A stretch of DNA of 64,000 bases, taken from the NCBI RefSeq assembly GCF_002119665.1, contig NZ_CP021111.1, forward strand, positions 2,666,001-2,730,000, in the 5' to 3' direction. A program made the position numbers and the translations under genes. The stretch is from Bordetella genomosp. 13 (GTDB lineage Bacteria > Pseudomonadota > Gammaproteobacteria > Burkholderiales > Burkholderiaceae_B). How positions within the stretch are numbered: the stretch's first letter is position 1; every line of letters starts with the position of its first letter. This document shows positions 47,162 to 55,323 of the stretch, in pieces. The notes beneath the pieces are model-generated. The model saw only the letters and a list, made by a program, of their open reading frames with translations, had not been told where the DNA came from and did no database searches.

Positions 47162-48097
47162 CTACGCTAGCATGATGTCGCGCACGTCGCGCAGGGCGGC
47201 CGCGAAATCGAGGCCGGCGCCCGCCAGCACGTCGCGCTCCGCCAGATCCGGAAACGTCAGTCCGGCCAACGCCTCGATGGCCGCCAGCGGGCGCTGCTGG
47301 TGCTCGAAGTCGCCGAACACGAAAGCGGGCCGCAGGTCGGCGACGGCCTTGGCCTGCGAGGCCAGGTAGGCGGTGGCCGTCAGTTCGCCGGTCCCGTCGT
47401 GCACGAAAGCCACCACCTTCCAGAATCGCACCGGCACGCGCACGCCGTGCACGACAGGATCGTCCTCGGCGTATACCGGCCCGGTGAACACGCTGATGCG
47501 CATCCGGTCGGCATGGGCGTTCTCGAGAATGTAGTCCTCGATGCCGCCCCACACGCCGCCGTTGAAGCGCTGCACCTGCGGTGCGGCGTTGGTGGCATGG
47601 AAGGTATCCGCGTCGGCCCGGACGGCGACCTTCCTGCTTCCCCAGTTCGGGTCCTGGCGGCGCGTCATGTGGCCGCGGCTGAAATAGCCGCGATTCTCCG
47701 CGCCGTAGACTTCGCGCAAGATCTGATACTGCTGCGGAATGCGCGGGTCGTACTTCCACACATTGCTGCGCGGAACCGACACCGCCTTGGCGCCGTCGAC
47801 ATTGCACGCGCTGTAGATCGGCAGGCGGCGCGACTTGGACACGGCTGTCGAGAAATGCGTGTAGGGCAGCACGTGCGTCGTGGCGCCGCGCCAGCTGTGC
47901 GTGGCGGCGTCGCGCTGCAGCGCCTTGCCCAGCACGGGCAGCGCCACCGGCATTAGCGGATCGATGAAGTCGGGCGCGTAGCCCTCGCGATCGTCATAGC
48001 TCTCGACCGGATCGGGCGTCGCGTCCACCCGTTTGGCATCGAGTTCGGCGATCGGCGCGAACCGGAATCGCGGGGTCGTCTTGCGTGCAGATGCCAT
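47162..48097 (-). CDS. DNA/RNA non-specific endonuclease (NUC1 type), no signal peptide
   Basis: A 311-residue protein with the NUC1 beta-beta-alpha metal active site. FSRGHMTRRQDPNWG contains the general-base H143, with Ser in place of the usual Asp of DRGH. HATNAAPQVQRFNGGVWGGIEDY is the conserved segment with the Mg-binding Asn. About 95 residues precede the nuclease core and match nothing I know. There is no signal peptide, unlike secreted NUC1 nucleases, so the protein should be intracellular. AGAGG precedes the ATG. It lies downstream of a small protein and a subtilisin gene on the same strand. Confidence 0.88.
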   Translation of the reverse strand: MASARKTTPRFRFAPIAELDAKRVDATPDPVESYDDREGYAPDFIDPLMPVALPVLGKALQRDAATHSWRGATTHVLPYTHFSTAVSKSRRLPIYSACNVDGAKAVSVPRSNVWKYDPRIPQQYQILREVYGAENRGYFSRGHMTRRQDPNWGSRKVAVRADADTFHATNAAPQVQRFNGGVWGGIEDYILENAHADRMRISVFTGPVYAEDDPVVHGVRVPVRFWKVVAFVHDGTGELTATAYLASQAKAVADLRPAFVFGDFEHQQRPLAAIEALAGLTFPDLAERDVLAGAGLDFAAALRDVRDIMLA

Positions 48098-48206
48098 GCT
48101 GAGCCGCCTCTGATTGCAACGATCCCGGCCTTTCCGGGGCTCGGATTGACGGGATACCCCGATGACCGGGCGACTTGCCGGTGAGACCCGCCAGGCGGGC
48201 CGCATG

Positions 48207-48228
48207 AAAAAGCCCGTTGACCGGGCTT
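48207..48228 (-). terminator. Probable rho-independent terminator between the small gene and the nuclease gene
   Basis: AAGCCCG (48210-48216) and CGGGCTT (48222-48228) form a 7-bp stem with a 5-base loop, followed on the minus strand by a run of T. It would end transcripts of the subtilisin and 80-residue protein genes before the nuclease gene, at least partly. Confidence 0.7.
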
Positions 48229-48238
48229 CTTGAAGAGT

Positions 48239-48254
48239 GCCCGCCTAGGCGGGC
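48239..48254. repeat. Perfect 16-bp palindrome over the stop codon of the 80-aa gene
   Basis: GCCCGCCTAGGCGGGC is fully self-complementary and its central CTAG contains the stop codon. A second short inverted repeat (CCCGCC-A-GGCGGG) lies at 48187-48199. Together with the 48.21 kb stem these may fold into a complex 3' end for the upstream transcript. Confidence 0.6.
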
Positions 48255-48487
48255 TGCTTGATCCGCTTGTGCGGCGGCCGGATGCGGACGCTACGCTCGG
48301 GAGAGAAGGTCCAGAGTTCTAGCCGGTCGAGCGCGGCGGCGATCTCGGCCTCGGCGCCGTCCACGAGGATGGAACCGGGTATCTGTTCGATGACCTTGGC
48401 GTGCTTGTTCAGGGACGAGACGAGCCGGCGTTCTTCCTGGCGGGGAGGATCGCGATCGCCCTGATAGCAGATGACGTAGCGGCTCAT
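48245..48487 (-). CDS. Small protein, 80 aa, possible I9-like protease inhibitor/propeptide
   Basis: An 80-residue soluble protein beginning MSRYVICYQGDRD. The pattern (a first strand RYVICYQ, an amphipathic helix EERRLVSSLNKHAKVI, a central GSILVDGAEAEIAAAL and an ELWTFSPERSVRI strand at the end) resembles the propeptide/inhibitor I9 fold of subtilases. It starts 9 bp after the end of a subtilisin gene whose product lacks a recognisable I9 domain. This suggests a trans-acting inhibitor or folding helper for that protease. The assignment is by pattern and context only. Confidence 0.6.
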   Translation of the reverse strand: MSRYVICYQGDRDPPRQEERRLVSSLNKHAKVIEQIPGSILVDGAEAEIAAALDRLELWTFSPERSVRIRPPHKRIKQPA

Positions 48488-48496
48488 GAATTCATC

Positions 48497-49996
48497 CTAC
48501 ACCAAAATTCCCGCCCCCTCAAAGGTGGCGCCGAGCCCCAGCGACCGCGCCGCGTCCAGGGCCAGTTTTACGACCGCATCCGAACGCTTCTGGTTCCGTT
48601 CCATGCCGAGTATTTTCGGCGACCGGGCCAGCAGCCGCGCCAGCGTACCCGTGACCGCCGGGCAGGACATCGAGGTGCCGTCCATCACCGCATAACCGCC
48701 GGGATAGGTGGACACCACGCCCACCCCCGGCCCGATCAGGGCGATCTCGCTGCCCACGTTGCTGAAATCGGCCACGTAGTCCTTGGGATCCGTGCCGTAG
48801 GGCCTGGCCGCGCCGAGCGCCTGGGCGGCATGAGCGGGATAGGCGCCCTTGCGGCCGCAGGCGCTGACGGCCAGCACCTGGCTGTAGCGGCCGGGGTAAT
48901 CCACCGGTGCACGGAAATCATTGCCGGCCGCGGCGATGCAGACCACGCCCATGGCCCGGGCGCGCTGGATCTCGCGGAGCACGTCGGGCACTTCGCTCTC
49001 GCCGCCCAGCGACAGGTTGATCAGGTCGCAGCCGTCGTCCACGGCGTGGCGGATGGCCTTGGCGATGTGAAAGGACGAAGCCGTTTCCTCGTCCTTGCCG
49101 AATACCTTGTACACGTGCAGGTCGACGGCCGGCGCGGCGCCGCGCACGCCCCTGCCCGGCTTGCCGCGCCCGGCAATGATGCCGGCCACGTGGGTGCCGT
49201 GGCCGATCTGGTCGGTCACGTCCGAAGGCGTCTCGCCCTTCACCACGGTGCGGCCGCGCCGCACGCGCAGGTCGGCATGTTTCGACGCGCCGCTGTCCAC
49301 GACGCCGACCTTCACGCCGCGTCCGTCGCCATCCTCGCCCACCATGCCGTAATGGCTGCGCAGGTCCGGCTGGGCCAGGTCGATGGGCGGACACTGCACC
49401 CGCACGTTTCCGTCCGTCAGCGCCACCCGACGCACATAGCCGGGCCAGTAGCCGGAATCGGGAATCGCCTCCACGGACTCCAGCGTCTTCACTCCCGCCG
49501 GAAAGGCCAGCCGCACCACGCCCTTCGCGTTGGTGCGGCCCGTATTGCCCACGCGCTCCGACCTGTCGGTGAATCCCACCACCTCGACGCCTGCCAGCGG
49601 CTTGCCGGTAGCGGCATCCGCGACGCTCACCTCCAGCATCTGCTTGCGGCCCGCGGATGCGCCCATCACCGGTCTCACGTCGATGCGACGCATCCACAGC
49701 GGCGCCAGGCGCGTGACGGGCACGATGCGCAGCCCGGGATAGTCGCGCTGCAGGGCCAGGCGCTGCGTCGGGTCCAGGGCCAGTAGCACGGTGTCGTTCG
49801 GGGCCACGCGGTCCAGCGCCGAGGCCGCCTGCAGCATGGCGGGGCTCGCCGCCGGCCTGGCGGCCGGGCCGCGCGCTGCCATGCGGCTGGCGGAACGAAG
49901 AAAGGACTGGCTGCTGCCGGGATCGTCGGTATTCCAGATGTTGACGTTGGGCAGCAATACGAACAGCGAGGAACGCGGGGAATCGGCCTGGGCCAC
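48497..49996 (-). CDS. Subtilisin-like S8 serine protease without signal peptide
   Basis: A 499-residue protease. The catalytic triad is D234 (GVVDSG), H266 (GHGTHVAG) and S442 (GTSMSCPA), with the oxyanion region AAAGNDFRAP. The first 220 residues contain an Ig/carboxypeptidase-regulatory-like beta domain (VADAATGKPLAGVEVVGF, then GNTGRTNAKGVVRLAFP). The GTG at 49996 is chosen because AGGAGAG lies 8 bp upstream. No signal peptide or membrane helix is present, so it should act in the cytoplasm, which is rare for subtilases. The 80-residue protein gene and the nuclease gene follow on the same strand. Confidence 0.92.
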   Translation of the reverse strand: MAQADSPRSSLFVLLPNVNIWNTDDPGSSQSFLRSASRMAARGPAARPAASPAMLQAASALDRVAPNDTVLLALDPTQRLALQRDYPGLRIVPVTRLAPLWMRRIDVRPVMGASAGRKQMLEVSVADAATGKPLAGVEVVGFTDRSERVGNTGRTNAKGVVRLAFPAGVKTLESVEAIPDSGYWPGYVRRVALTDGNVRVQCPPIDLAQPDLRSHYGMVGEDGDGRGVKVGVVDSGASKHADLRVRRGRTVVKGETPSDVTDQIGHGTHVAGIIAGRGKPGRGVRGAAPAVDLHVYKVFGKDEETASSFHIAKAIRHAVDDGCDLINLSLGGESEVPDVLREIQRARAMGVVCIAAAGNDFRAPVDYPGRYSQVLAVSACGRKGAYPAHAAQALGAARPYGTDPKDYVADFSNVGSEIALIGPGVGVVSTYPGGYAVMDGTSMSCPAVTGTLARLLARSPKILGMERNQKRSDAVVKLALDAARSLGLGATFEGAGILV

Positions 49997-50122
49997 TCTT
50001 GCTCTCCTGTCAGTGATGCGACATCGCAGGGGCGACGCATCGTGGCAGCAGGCATTATGCAAAGAGCGGACAGCGGCGTCCGTATCCGTCGGTAAGGATG
50101 AAATCCGTGTGACAGCCGCGGC

Positions 50123-50842
50123 CTATGCGGCGCGGCCTTGCAGGTGAGCGTGGCGGGCCAGGTAGATCTCGTGCAGCGTGATCTTGCGCACCTCGGCCTG
50201 GCTGGAGGCGATGTGCGCGCCCAGCAGCCGGCATGCCTCGTCGCCGCGCTGCGCGAGTATCGCGCGCAGGATGCGCGCGTGTTCGTCGTACGTGGCTTCG
50301 ACGCGCGGCCGCTTCGTGAAGTCCAGGCGCCGGATGATGCGGATGCGGTCCGTCAGCTCGCGATGCACGCGCGTCATCTCGCTGTTGCCCGCGGCCGCCA
50401 CCAGGGTGCAATGGAACGCCTCGTCCCACGCTCCCACCTGCGCCATGTCCGCGCAACGGTCGCCCGGCGCCACCAGCCAGATCGCGGCCAGTTCGTCGAG
50501 CGCGCGGCGGTCGATGCGCGGCGAGGCGGTGCACAGGCGACGCACGGCCTCGGACTCCAGCACCCGGCGCAGGTCATACAGGGCCTCGAACTGCTCGAAG
50601 TCGAAGGGCAGCACGCGCCAGCCGCTGCGAAAGAGCACTTCGACGAAGCCTTCCTGCTGCAGCCGGATCAGCGCCTGCCGCACGGGCGTGCGCGATACGC
50701 CCAATCGCTCGCTCAATTCGCCCTCGGTGAAGCGGTCGCCCGGCACCAGGCGGAACTCGGCGATGTCGCGCTTGAGCAATGCATAGACGTCGTCCGCGCG
50801 CGTACGGTGGACGGACGGCTGCGTCCGCATGGCGAGGGTCAT
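50123..50842 (-). CDS. GntR family transcriptional regulator, FadR/FCD subgroup
   Basis: A 239-residue regulator. The N-terminal winged helix has YALLKRDIAEFRLVPGDRF and ELSERLGVSRTPVRQALIRL, and an all-helical FCD ligand domain follows with the histidines expected to bind metal. The ATG at 50842 is preferred because GAGGG lies upstream; an earlier ATG at 50872 is possible. It is the last gene after the amidase in the same direction (55 bp gap) and probably controls the SsuABC-AtzGE-like operon, where a GntR-type palindrome lies upstream of the first gene. Confidence 0.9.
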   Translation of the reverse strand: MTLAMRTQPSVHRTRADDVYALLKRDIAEFRLVPGDRFTEGELSERLGVSRTPVRQALIRLQQEGFVEVLFRSGWRVLPFDFEQFEALYDLRRVLESEAVRRLCTASPRIDRRALDELAAIWLVAPGDRCADMAQVGAWDEAFHCTLVAAAGNSEMTRVHRELTDRIRIIRRLDFTKRPRVEATYDEHARILRAILAQRGDEACRLLGAHIASSQAEVRKITLHEIYLARHAHLQGRAA

Positions 50843-50897
50843 GGCACCGCCCTCGCCCCTGGCGCGCGACATCCGTTCATGGGTCGACCCGCCCCGC

Positions 50898-52307
50898 TCA
50901 TCCGGTCACCATCGCCCGCGGCGTACGCATGCCGGCCAGGCCCTCGCGTTCGAGTTGCCACGCCGCGCGCAGCGCGAGGTCTTCGCGCCACGGCGCAGCG
51001 ATCACCTGCACGCCAAGAGGCAGGCCCTGGGCCGCGGAGGGCCACAGCGGCGCGGCCACCACCGGGCAGCCCGCGAACGACACGGGCTGTGTCAGCAGGC
51101 CCATGGCGGCACGGCACGGATACGTGGCGCCGTTCAGGTCCAGCCATTCGGTGCCGATGGGCGTCGCGGGTACCGGTGTAGCCGGGGCCAGCAGCACGTC
51201 CCACTCGCGGAACAAGGCATTGACGCGTTCGCGGTAGATGCGGCGGAACCGGTGCGCGCGCGACACCCAGTGCGCGGGCTGCAGTGCGCCGGCGATGAAG
51301 CGGTCCACCGACAGCGGCTCGAAGTCGGCGGCGCGCGTGCGCAGTTCGTCGAGGTGCAGGCTGCCGCCCTCGGCGGCGGTGATGATGAAGGCGGCGGACC
51401 GGCCCAGCGCGGCGTCGGGCCACTGCACCGTCCGCGTGGCGCCCAGCGCGCCGGCGGCCGCCTGCACGGCCTGGCGGGCCGCCGGTCCGGCGTGCTCGTC
51501 GAAGTAGCCGCCGAGCACGGCCACGCGCAAGCCACGGACGCCCTGCTCCAGGTGCGGCGCCGCGGGCTGCACGGCGCGGGCGTGGCAGCCCGGGTCCTGC
51601 GCATCGGGCCATTGCAGGGCGTCGTAGGCGCGTGCCAGCAGCTCTGCCGAATCGGCCAGCGGCCCCAGGTGGTCGATGCTGTGCACGAAGGGATACGTGC
51701 CGCGCCGCGACAGCCGGCCGAAGGTGGGCTTCAGCCCCCACACGCCGCACAACGAGGCGGGCACGCGTATGGATCCGTTGGTGTCCGATCCCAGCGTCAT
51801 GGGCACCTGGCCCGCGGCCACGGCGGCGCCGCTGCCGCCCGACGACCCGCCGGCCACGCGCGCGGAATCATGCGGATTGCGCACCGGTCCGTAGTGCGTG
51901 TTCTCGGTGGTGAAGCCGTACGCGAACTCGTCCATGTTCAGCGCGCCCAGCAGCACCGCGCCGGCCTCGCGCATGCGGCGCACCAGCACGGCGTCGGTTT
52001 CTGCGGGCGCATGGTCGCGGTTGATGCGCGAGCCGGCCAGGGTCACCTCGCCCGCCACGTCGAACAGGTTCTTCACCGCGTAAGGCAGCCCGGCCAACGG
52101 CGGCAGCGCGCGGCCAGCGGCGCGATGCGCATCGATGGCGTCCGCCTCATCGCGCGCGCGCCGCCAGGCCTTCAGCGTGAACGCATTGACCTGTGCGTCG
52201 GTGGCCTCGATGCGTGCGATGCACTGCTCCAGCCAGTCGCGTGCGCGCAGCGTGCCATCGGCCACGGCCCGCAGCCGGGCCAAGGTGTCCTGCGGCGCGC
52301 CGCTCAT
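50898..52307 (-). CDS. AtzE-like amidase (amidase signature family)
   Basis: A 469-residue amidase with the Ser-cisSer-Lys triad: K79 in YAVKNLFDVAGE, cis-Ser in AGGSSGGSG, and nucleophile Ser in SDTNGSIRVPAS. The length and the coupling to an AtzG-like small protein identify the AtzE branch, whose studied member hydrolyses 1-carboxybiuret and needs AtzG for activity. The ATG overlaps the stop of the AtzG-like gene (ATGA). The true substrate here is unknown; the adjacent SsuABC-type transporter suggests an imported small amide or ureide. Confidence 0.85.
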   Translation of the reverse strand: MSGAPQDTLARLRAVADGTLRARDWLEQCIARIEATDAQVNAFTLKAWRRARDEADAIDAHRAAGRALPPLAGLPYAVKNLFDVAGEVTLAGSRINRDHAPAETDAVLVRRMREAGAVLLGALNMDEFAYGFTTENTHYGPVRNPHDSARVAGGSSGGSGAAVAAGQVPMTLGSDTNGSIRVPASLCGVWGLKPTFGRLSRRGTYPFVHSIDHLGPLADSAELLARAYDALQWPDAQDPGCHARAVQPAAPHLEQGVRGLRVAVLGGYFDEHAGPAARQAVQAAAGALGATRTVQWPDAALGRSAAFIITAAEGGSLHLDELRTRAADFEPLSVDRFIAGALQPAHWVSRAHRFRRIYRERVNALFREWDVLLAPATPVPATPIGTEWLDLNGATYPCRAAMGLLTQPVSFAGCPVVAAPLWPSAAQGLPLGVQVIAAPWREDLALRAAWQLEREGLAGMRTPRAMVTG

Positions 52308-52513
52308 TGCGGCTCCTGCGGAAACGGCGCCGGGCAATACAGCGCCGCTGGCTCGTCCTCGGGCGCCAGCATCGCGCCGTCCAGCATGGCCGCCATGGCG
52401 GCGGTGCGGCCCAGATGGGCGGCCACGCGCTGCACGGCGGGCTCGTCCAGCGGCAGGCTCAGCAGCTCCGCGCTGGCACGCACGTATTGCACGATGGCCG
52501 CGTCGTCGCTCAC
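52304..52513 (-). CDS. AtzG-like small subunit (DUF4089), 69 aa
   Basis: A 69-residue helical protein starting VSDDAAIVQYVRASAEL and ending in EPAALYCPAPFPQE, the pattern of DUF4089/AtzG proteins that form a tight heterocomplex with AtzE-type amidases. The GTG at 52513 overlaps the stop of the ABC ATPase gene (GTGA), and its own stop overlaps the AtzE-like ATG. This double overlap supports production in fixed ratio with the amidase. It is easily missed because of its size and its GTG start. Confidence 0.8.
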   Translation of the reverse strand: MSDDAAIVQYVRASAELLSLPLDEPAVQRVAAHLGRTAAMAAMLDGAMLAPEDEPAALYCPAPFPQEPQ

Positions 52514-53331
52514 CGGCGCACCTCGCGCTGGAAAATTTCCAGGCTGCGCTTCTTGGCCTGCACGAAGCTGTCCTGCGACAGCGTTTCGACCGTGCGCGGC
52601 CGCGCGTCGTCGTAGGAGAGAATCTCGGCCACCTTGGTCGGCCGCTTGGTCAAGAGCAGGATCTGGTCGGCAAGGTAGACGGCTTCCTCCAGGTCGTGCG
52701 ACACCAGCAGCATGGTGGTGCCGGTCTGCATGAAGACTTCCTGCAGCTTCTCGCGGATGAACAGCGTCATCTCGAAATCCAGCGCGGAGAACGGTTCGTC
52801 GAGGAACAGCACTTCGGGACGAGGCGCCAGCGCGCGCATGATCGAGGCGGTCTGCTGCTGTCCGCCGGAGAGTTCGTACGGATAGCGCTTGAGGTCGAAC
52901 TTCACGTCGAACGACGCCACCAGTTCTTCCATGCGCCGGTCGACCTCGGCCTTGCTCCTGCCTTCCAGCAGCAGCGGATAGGCGATGTTGTCGATGGTGC
53001 GCATCCACGGGAACAGCGCCTCGCGGTAGTTCTGGAACACGTAGCCGATGCGCGTGTCCTTCAGCGACTTGCCGTCGAACAGGATCTCGCCGCGGTCGAT
53101 CGGCACCAGGCCGGCGATCATATTGATCAGCGTGCTCTTGCCGCAGCCGTTCGGGCCGAACACCGAGACGATCTTGCCCTTGGGAATGTCCAGGTCGAAG
53201 TTCTCGTACAGCGGCCAGCCGGCGAAGTACTTGGTCAGCCCGCGGATGGTGATGTGCGTGCCCGCGGGCCCCGGCTTGAAGCGCTGCGCCGGCACGTCGG
53301 CGAATGCCGGAGGATTGATCACGGTGCTCAT
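52510..53331 (-). CDS. ABC transporter ATP-binding protein, nitrate/sulfonate type (SsuB/TauB-like)
   Basis: A 273-residue ATPase. Walker A is GPNGCGKST at about residue 59, the signature is LSGGQQQTASIMRAL, and Walker B is EVLFLDEPFSALD. FQNYREALFPWMRTIDNIAYPL is typical of the SsuB/TauB/NrtD group. About 30 residues precede the ATPase core. It powers the permease encoded just upstream (2 bp gap) and overlaps the AtzG-like gene. Confidence 0.92.
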   Translation of the reverse strand: MSTVINPPAFADVPAQRFKPGPAGTHITIRGLTKYFAGWPLYENFDLDIPKGKIVSVFGPNGCGKSTLINMIAGLVPIDRGEILFDGKSLKDTRIGYVFQNYREALFPWMRTIDNIAYPLLLEGRSKAEVDRRMEELVASFDVKFDLKRYPYELSGGQQQTASIMRALAPRPEVLFLDEPFSALDFEMTLFIREKLQEVFMQTGTTMLLVSHDLEEAVYLADQILLLTKRPTKVAEILSYDDARPRTVETLSQDSFVQAKKRSLEIFQREVRR

Positions 53332-53333
53332 GC

Positions 53334-54173
53334 TTATCTTCCGCTCCAGTGGACCACGCGCCGCTCCAGCAGCAGGAACAGGATGTTCAGCACATAGCCC
53401 AGCGCGCCCGCCGCGAGAATCGCGGCGTACATGGTCTTGACGTTGAGCACCTGCTGCGCGTCGATGATGGCGTGGCCCAGGCCGTTCTCGGATCCGATAA
53501 ACATCTCGGCCACGATGACGATCACCAGCGCCATCGACACCGCGGACCGCAGACCGACGAAACTGGGCTGCAGGCTTTCCCACAGCAACACGTCCTTGAA
53601 GATGCGCCAGCGCGATGCGCCCATCACTTTGGCCGCCATCACGCGCTGCTTGCGCGCGTTCATCACGCCATAGGCGCTGTTGAACACCACGATGAGGAAC
53701 GCGCCGAACGCGGCGATGGCCACCTTGTTGATGTCGCTCACGCCGAAGATGAGCAGGAACAGCGGGATCAGCGCCGACGACGGCGTAGAGCGGAAGAAGT
53801 CGATGAGGAACTCGACGCTGCGGTACGCGCGTTCGTTGCTGCCCAGCACCACGCCCAGCGGCATGCCCACCACCGCGGCGACGGCGAAGGCCTGCAGCGT
53901 GCGGGCCACCGTCACGGCGAAGTCCGTCAGCAGCGGCCCGCCGGCCAGGCCGGTGACCAGCGCCACCAGCGTGTCGGCCGGGCTGGGCAGCAGGATGGCC
54001 TTCACCATCCCGGCGCGCACCACCAGGTCCCAGATGACGAACAGCACGGCCGGCCCGACGAAGGGCAGCAGCCGGTCGCGCAGCGGCGCCTTGGGCGGGG
54101 CCGCGTCGGCGGAGGCCGGCGGCGCCCACCCGGGCGCGGCGGCCGCCGTGGCGGAGGTAGCGGACTTGGACAT
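53334..54173 (-). CDS. ABC permease, nitrate/sulfonate type (SsuC/TauC-like)
   Basis: A 279-residue membrane protein with about six helices. The loop AAKVMGASRWRIFKDVLLW is the EAA motif that docks the ATPase, and FFRSTPSSALIPLFLLIFGVSD is characteristic of the SsuC/TauC group. The first 35 residues are an Ala/Pro-rich cytoplasmic tail. The ATG at 54173 lies 2 bp after the binding-protein gene, so the three transporter genes are one operon. Confidence 0.92.
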   Translation of the reverse strand: MSKSATSATAAAAPGWAPPASADAAPPKAPLRDRLLPFVGPAVLFVIWDLVVRAGMVKAILLPSPADTLVALVTGLAGGPLLTDFAVTVARTLQAFAVAAVVGMPLGVVLGSNERAYRSVEFLIDFFRSTPSSALIPLFLLIFGVSDINKVAIAAFGAFLIVVFNSAYGVMNARKQRVMAAKVMGASRWRIFKDVLLWESLQPSFVGLRSAVSMALVIVIVAEMFIGSENGLGHAIIDAQQVLNVKTMYAAILAAGALGYVLNILFLLLERRVVHWSGR

Positions 54174-54175
54174 GA

Positions 54176-55189
54176 TCAGGCCTTGTAGAGCAGCGGAGCG
54201 ACTTCGACCTTGCGCGCGAAGATGCCCTTCTCGGTGAACAGGTCGTAGAACTTCTGGAAGTACGCGACGTCGCTGTCCTTGAACTCGTCGTGCAGCATGT
54301 ACGCCGCCAGCGGCACTTCCTTGGTCAGTTCGCCTTCGATGGCGGTGTAGCCCTTCATGAACTCGCGCGCCTGATCGGGGTGCTGGCGCACCAGCTCGAT
54401 GCCGCGCTTGTAGGCCGCGATGTACTTGGCGGTGGCTTCGGGATGCTTCTTGATGAACTCGGTGGTCAGGCTGGCCGCGCCGCCGTGCCAGGGCGCCAGC
54501 GGATCGCCCAGGATGTAATGGGCCACCACGCCGGCCTCGAGCACGCGGGTCGTTCCGTTCAGGCGGCCCACCGTGCCGGTGGGTTCCAGCGTATAGGCGC
54601 CGTCGACCTGCCCGCTGGCGATGGCGGCCACATGCTGCCCGATGGGCAGCTCGACCACCGTGGCGCCTGTGGCGCCGGCGCGTTCCAGCATGGTCTTGGC
54701 CAAGGTCACGTTCTGGATGCCCGGGCCGCTGGCGATGCGCTTGCCCTTCAGCTCGGCTGCCGTCTTGATGGGGCTGTCCTTGGCGACCAGGAATTCCTCG
54801 AGCACGTTCTTCGCGTTGCTGGGATTGGTGCAGAAGATCTTGAACAGGCCGGGCTGCGCGATCTCGCCGATGGCCAGATTGGCCGCGCCGGTGCCGTTGG
54901 CGCTGCCGTCGCAACGGCCGGCCAGCATGCCTTCCATGACCTGCTGCGCGCCGGCGAACTTCAGCGGCTCGACCTCCAGGCCGGCTTCCTTGAAGTAGCC
55001 CTTCTCGACCGCGGCATAGAACGGCAGGCCGGCCGCCACAGGCCAATAGCCGATGCGGATCCTGGGCGCGGACTGCGCGCGCACGAAGGCCGGCGCGGCC
55101 AGCGCGCCCAGTGCCGCGGCGCCGGTGATCAGGGTGCGGCGGCGGCCGGCATCCGGCTGGGCGGCGGTCCTGGAAATGCGTTTGTTCAT
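54176..55189 (-). CDS. Periplasmic substrate-binding protein, SsuA/NrtA-like
   Basis: A 337-residue binding protein with a Tat-like signal (GRRRTLITGAAALGALAAPA). The mature part begins RIRIGYWPVAAGLPFYAAVEKGYF, the usual ligand loop of the SsuA/ThiY/NrtA group. GGAG 7 bp before the ATG at 55189 decides the start over an in-frame TTG at 55201. It heads the operon of transporter, AtzG-like and AtzE-like genes; the 450 bp upstream contain a GntR-type palindrome. Confidence 0.92.
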   Translation of the reverse strand: MNKRISRTAAQPDAGRRRTLITGAAALGALAAPAFVRAQSAPRIRIGYWPVAAGLPFYAAVEKGYFKEAGLEVEPLKFAGAQQVMEGMLAGRCDGSANGTGAANLAIGEIAQPGLFKIFCTNPSNAKNVLEEFLVAKDSPIKTAAELKGKRIASGPGIQNVTLAKTMLERAGATGATVVELPIGQHVAAIASGQVDGAYTLEPTGTVGRLNGTTRVLEAGVVAHYILGDPLAPWHGGAASLTTEFIKKHPEATAKYIAAYKRGIELVRQHPDQAREFMKGYTAIEGELTKEVPLAAYMLHDEFKDSDVAYFQKFYDLFTEKGIFARKVEVAPLLYKA

Positions 55190-55302
55190 GTAGGGCTCCA
55201 AAGGTCGAAGTCAGATGAAGTCGGGAAGGACCGGCGCAATCCCACGTGGGCATGGGCTCCGGCGACGAAGCGCGTGGTACGTGGCCGAGCATGAAATCCA
55301 AA

Positions 55303-55323
55303 CTTGTGTACAAGGCGTACAAG
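55303..55323. promoter_or_regulatory. GntR-type operator candidate upstream of the SsuA-like gene
   Basis: CTTGT-GT-ACAAG (55303-55314) fits the TNGT-N-ACNA form bound by many FadR-subgroup regulators, and a second half-site GTACAAG follows at 55317-55323. It lies 114-134 bp before the start of the operon that ends with a GntR/FCD gene. The rest of the 450-bp gap holds no gene I can support. Confidence 0.5.
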
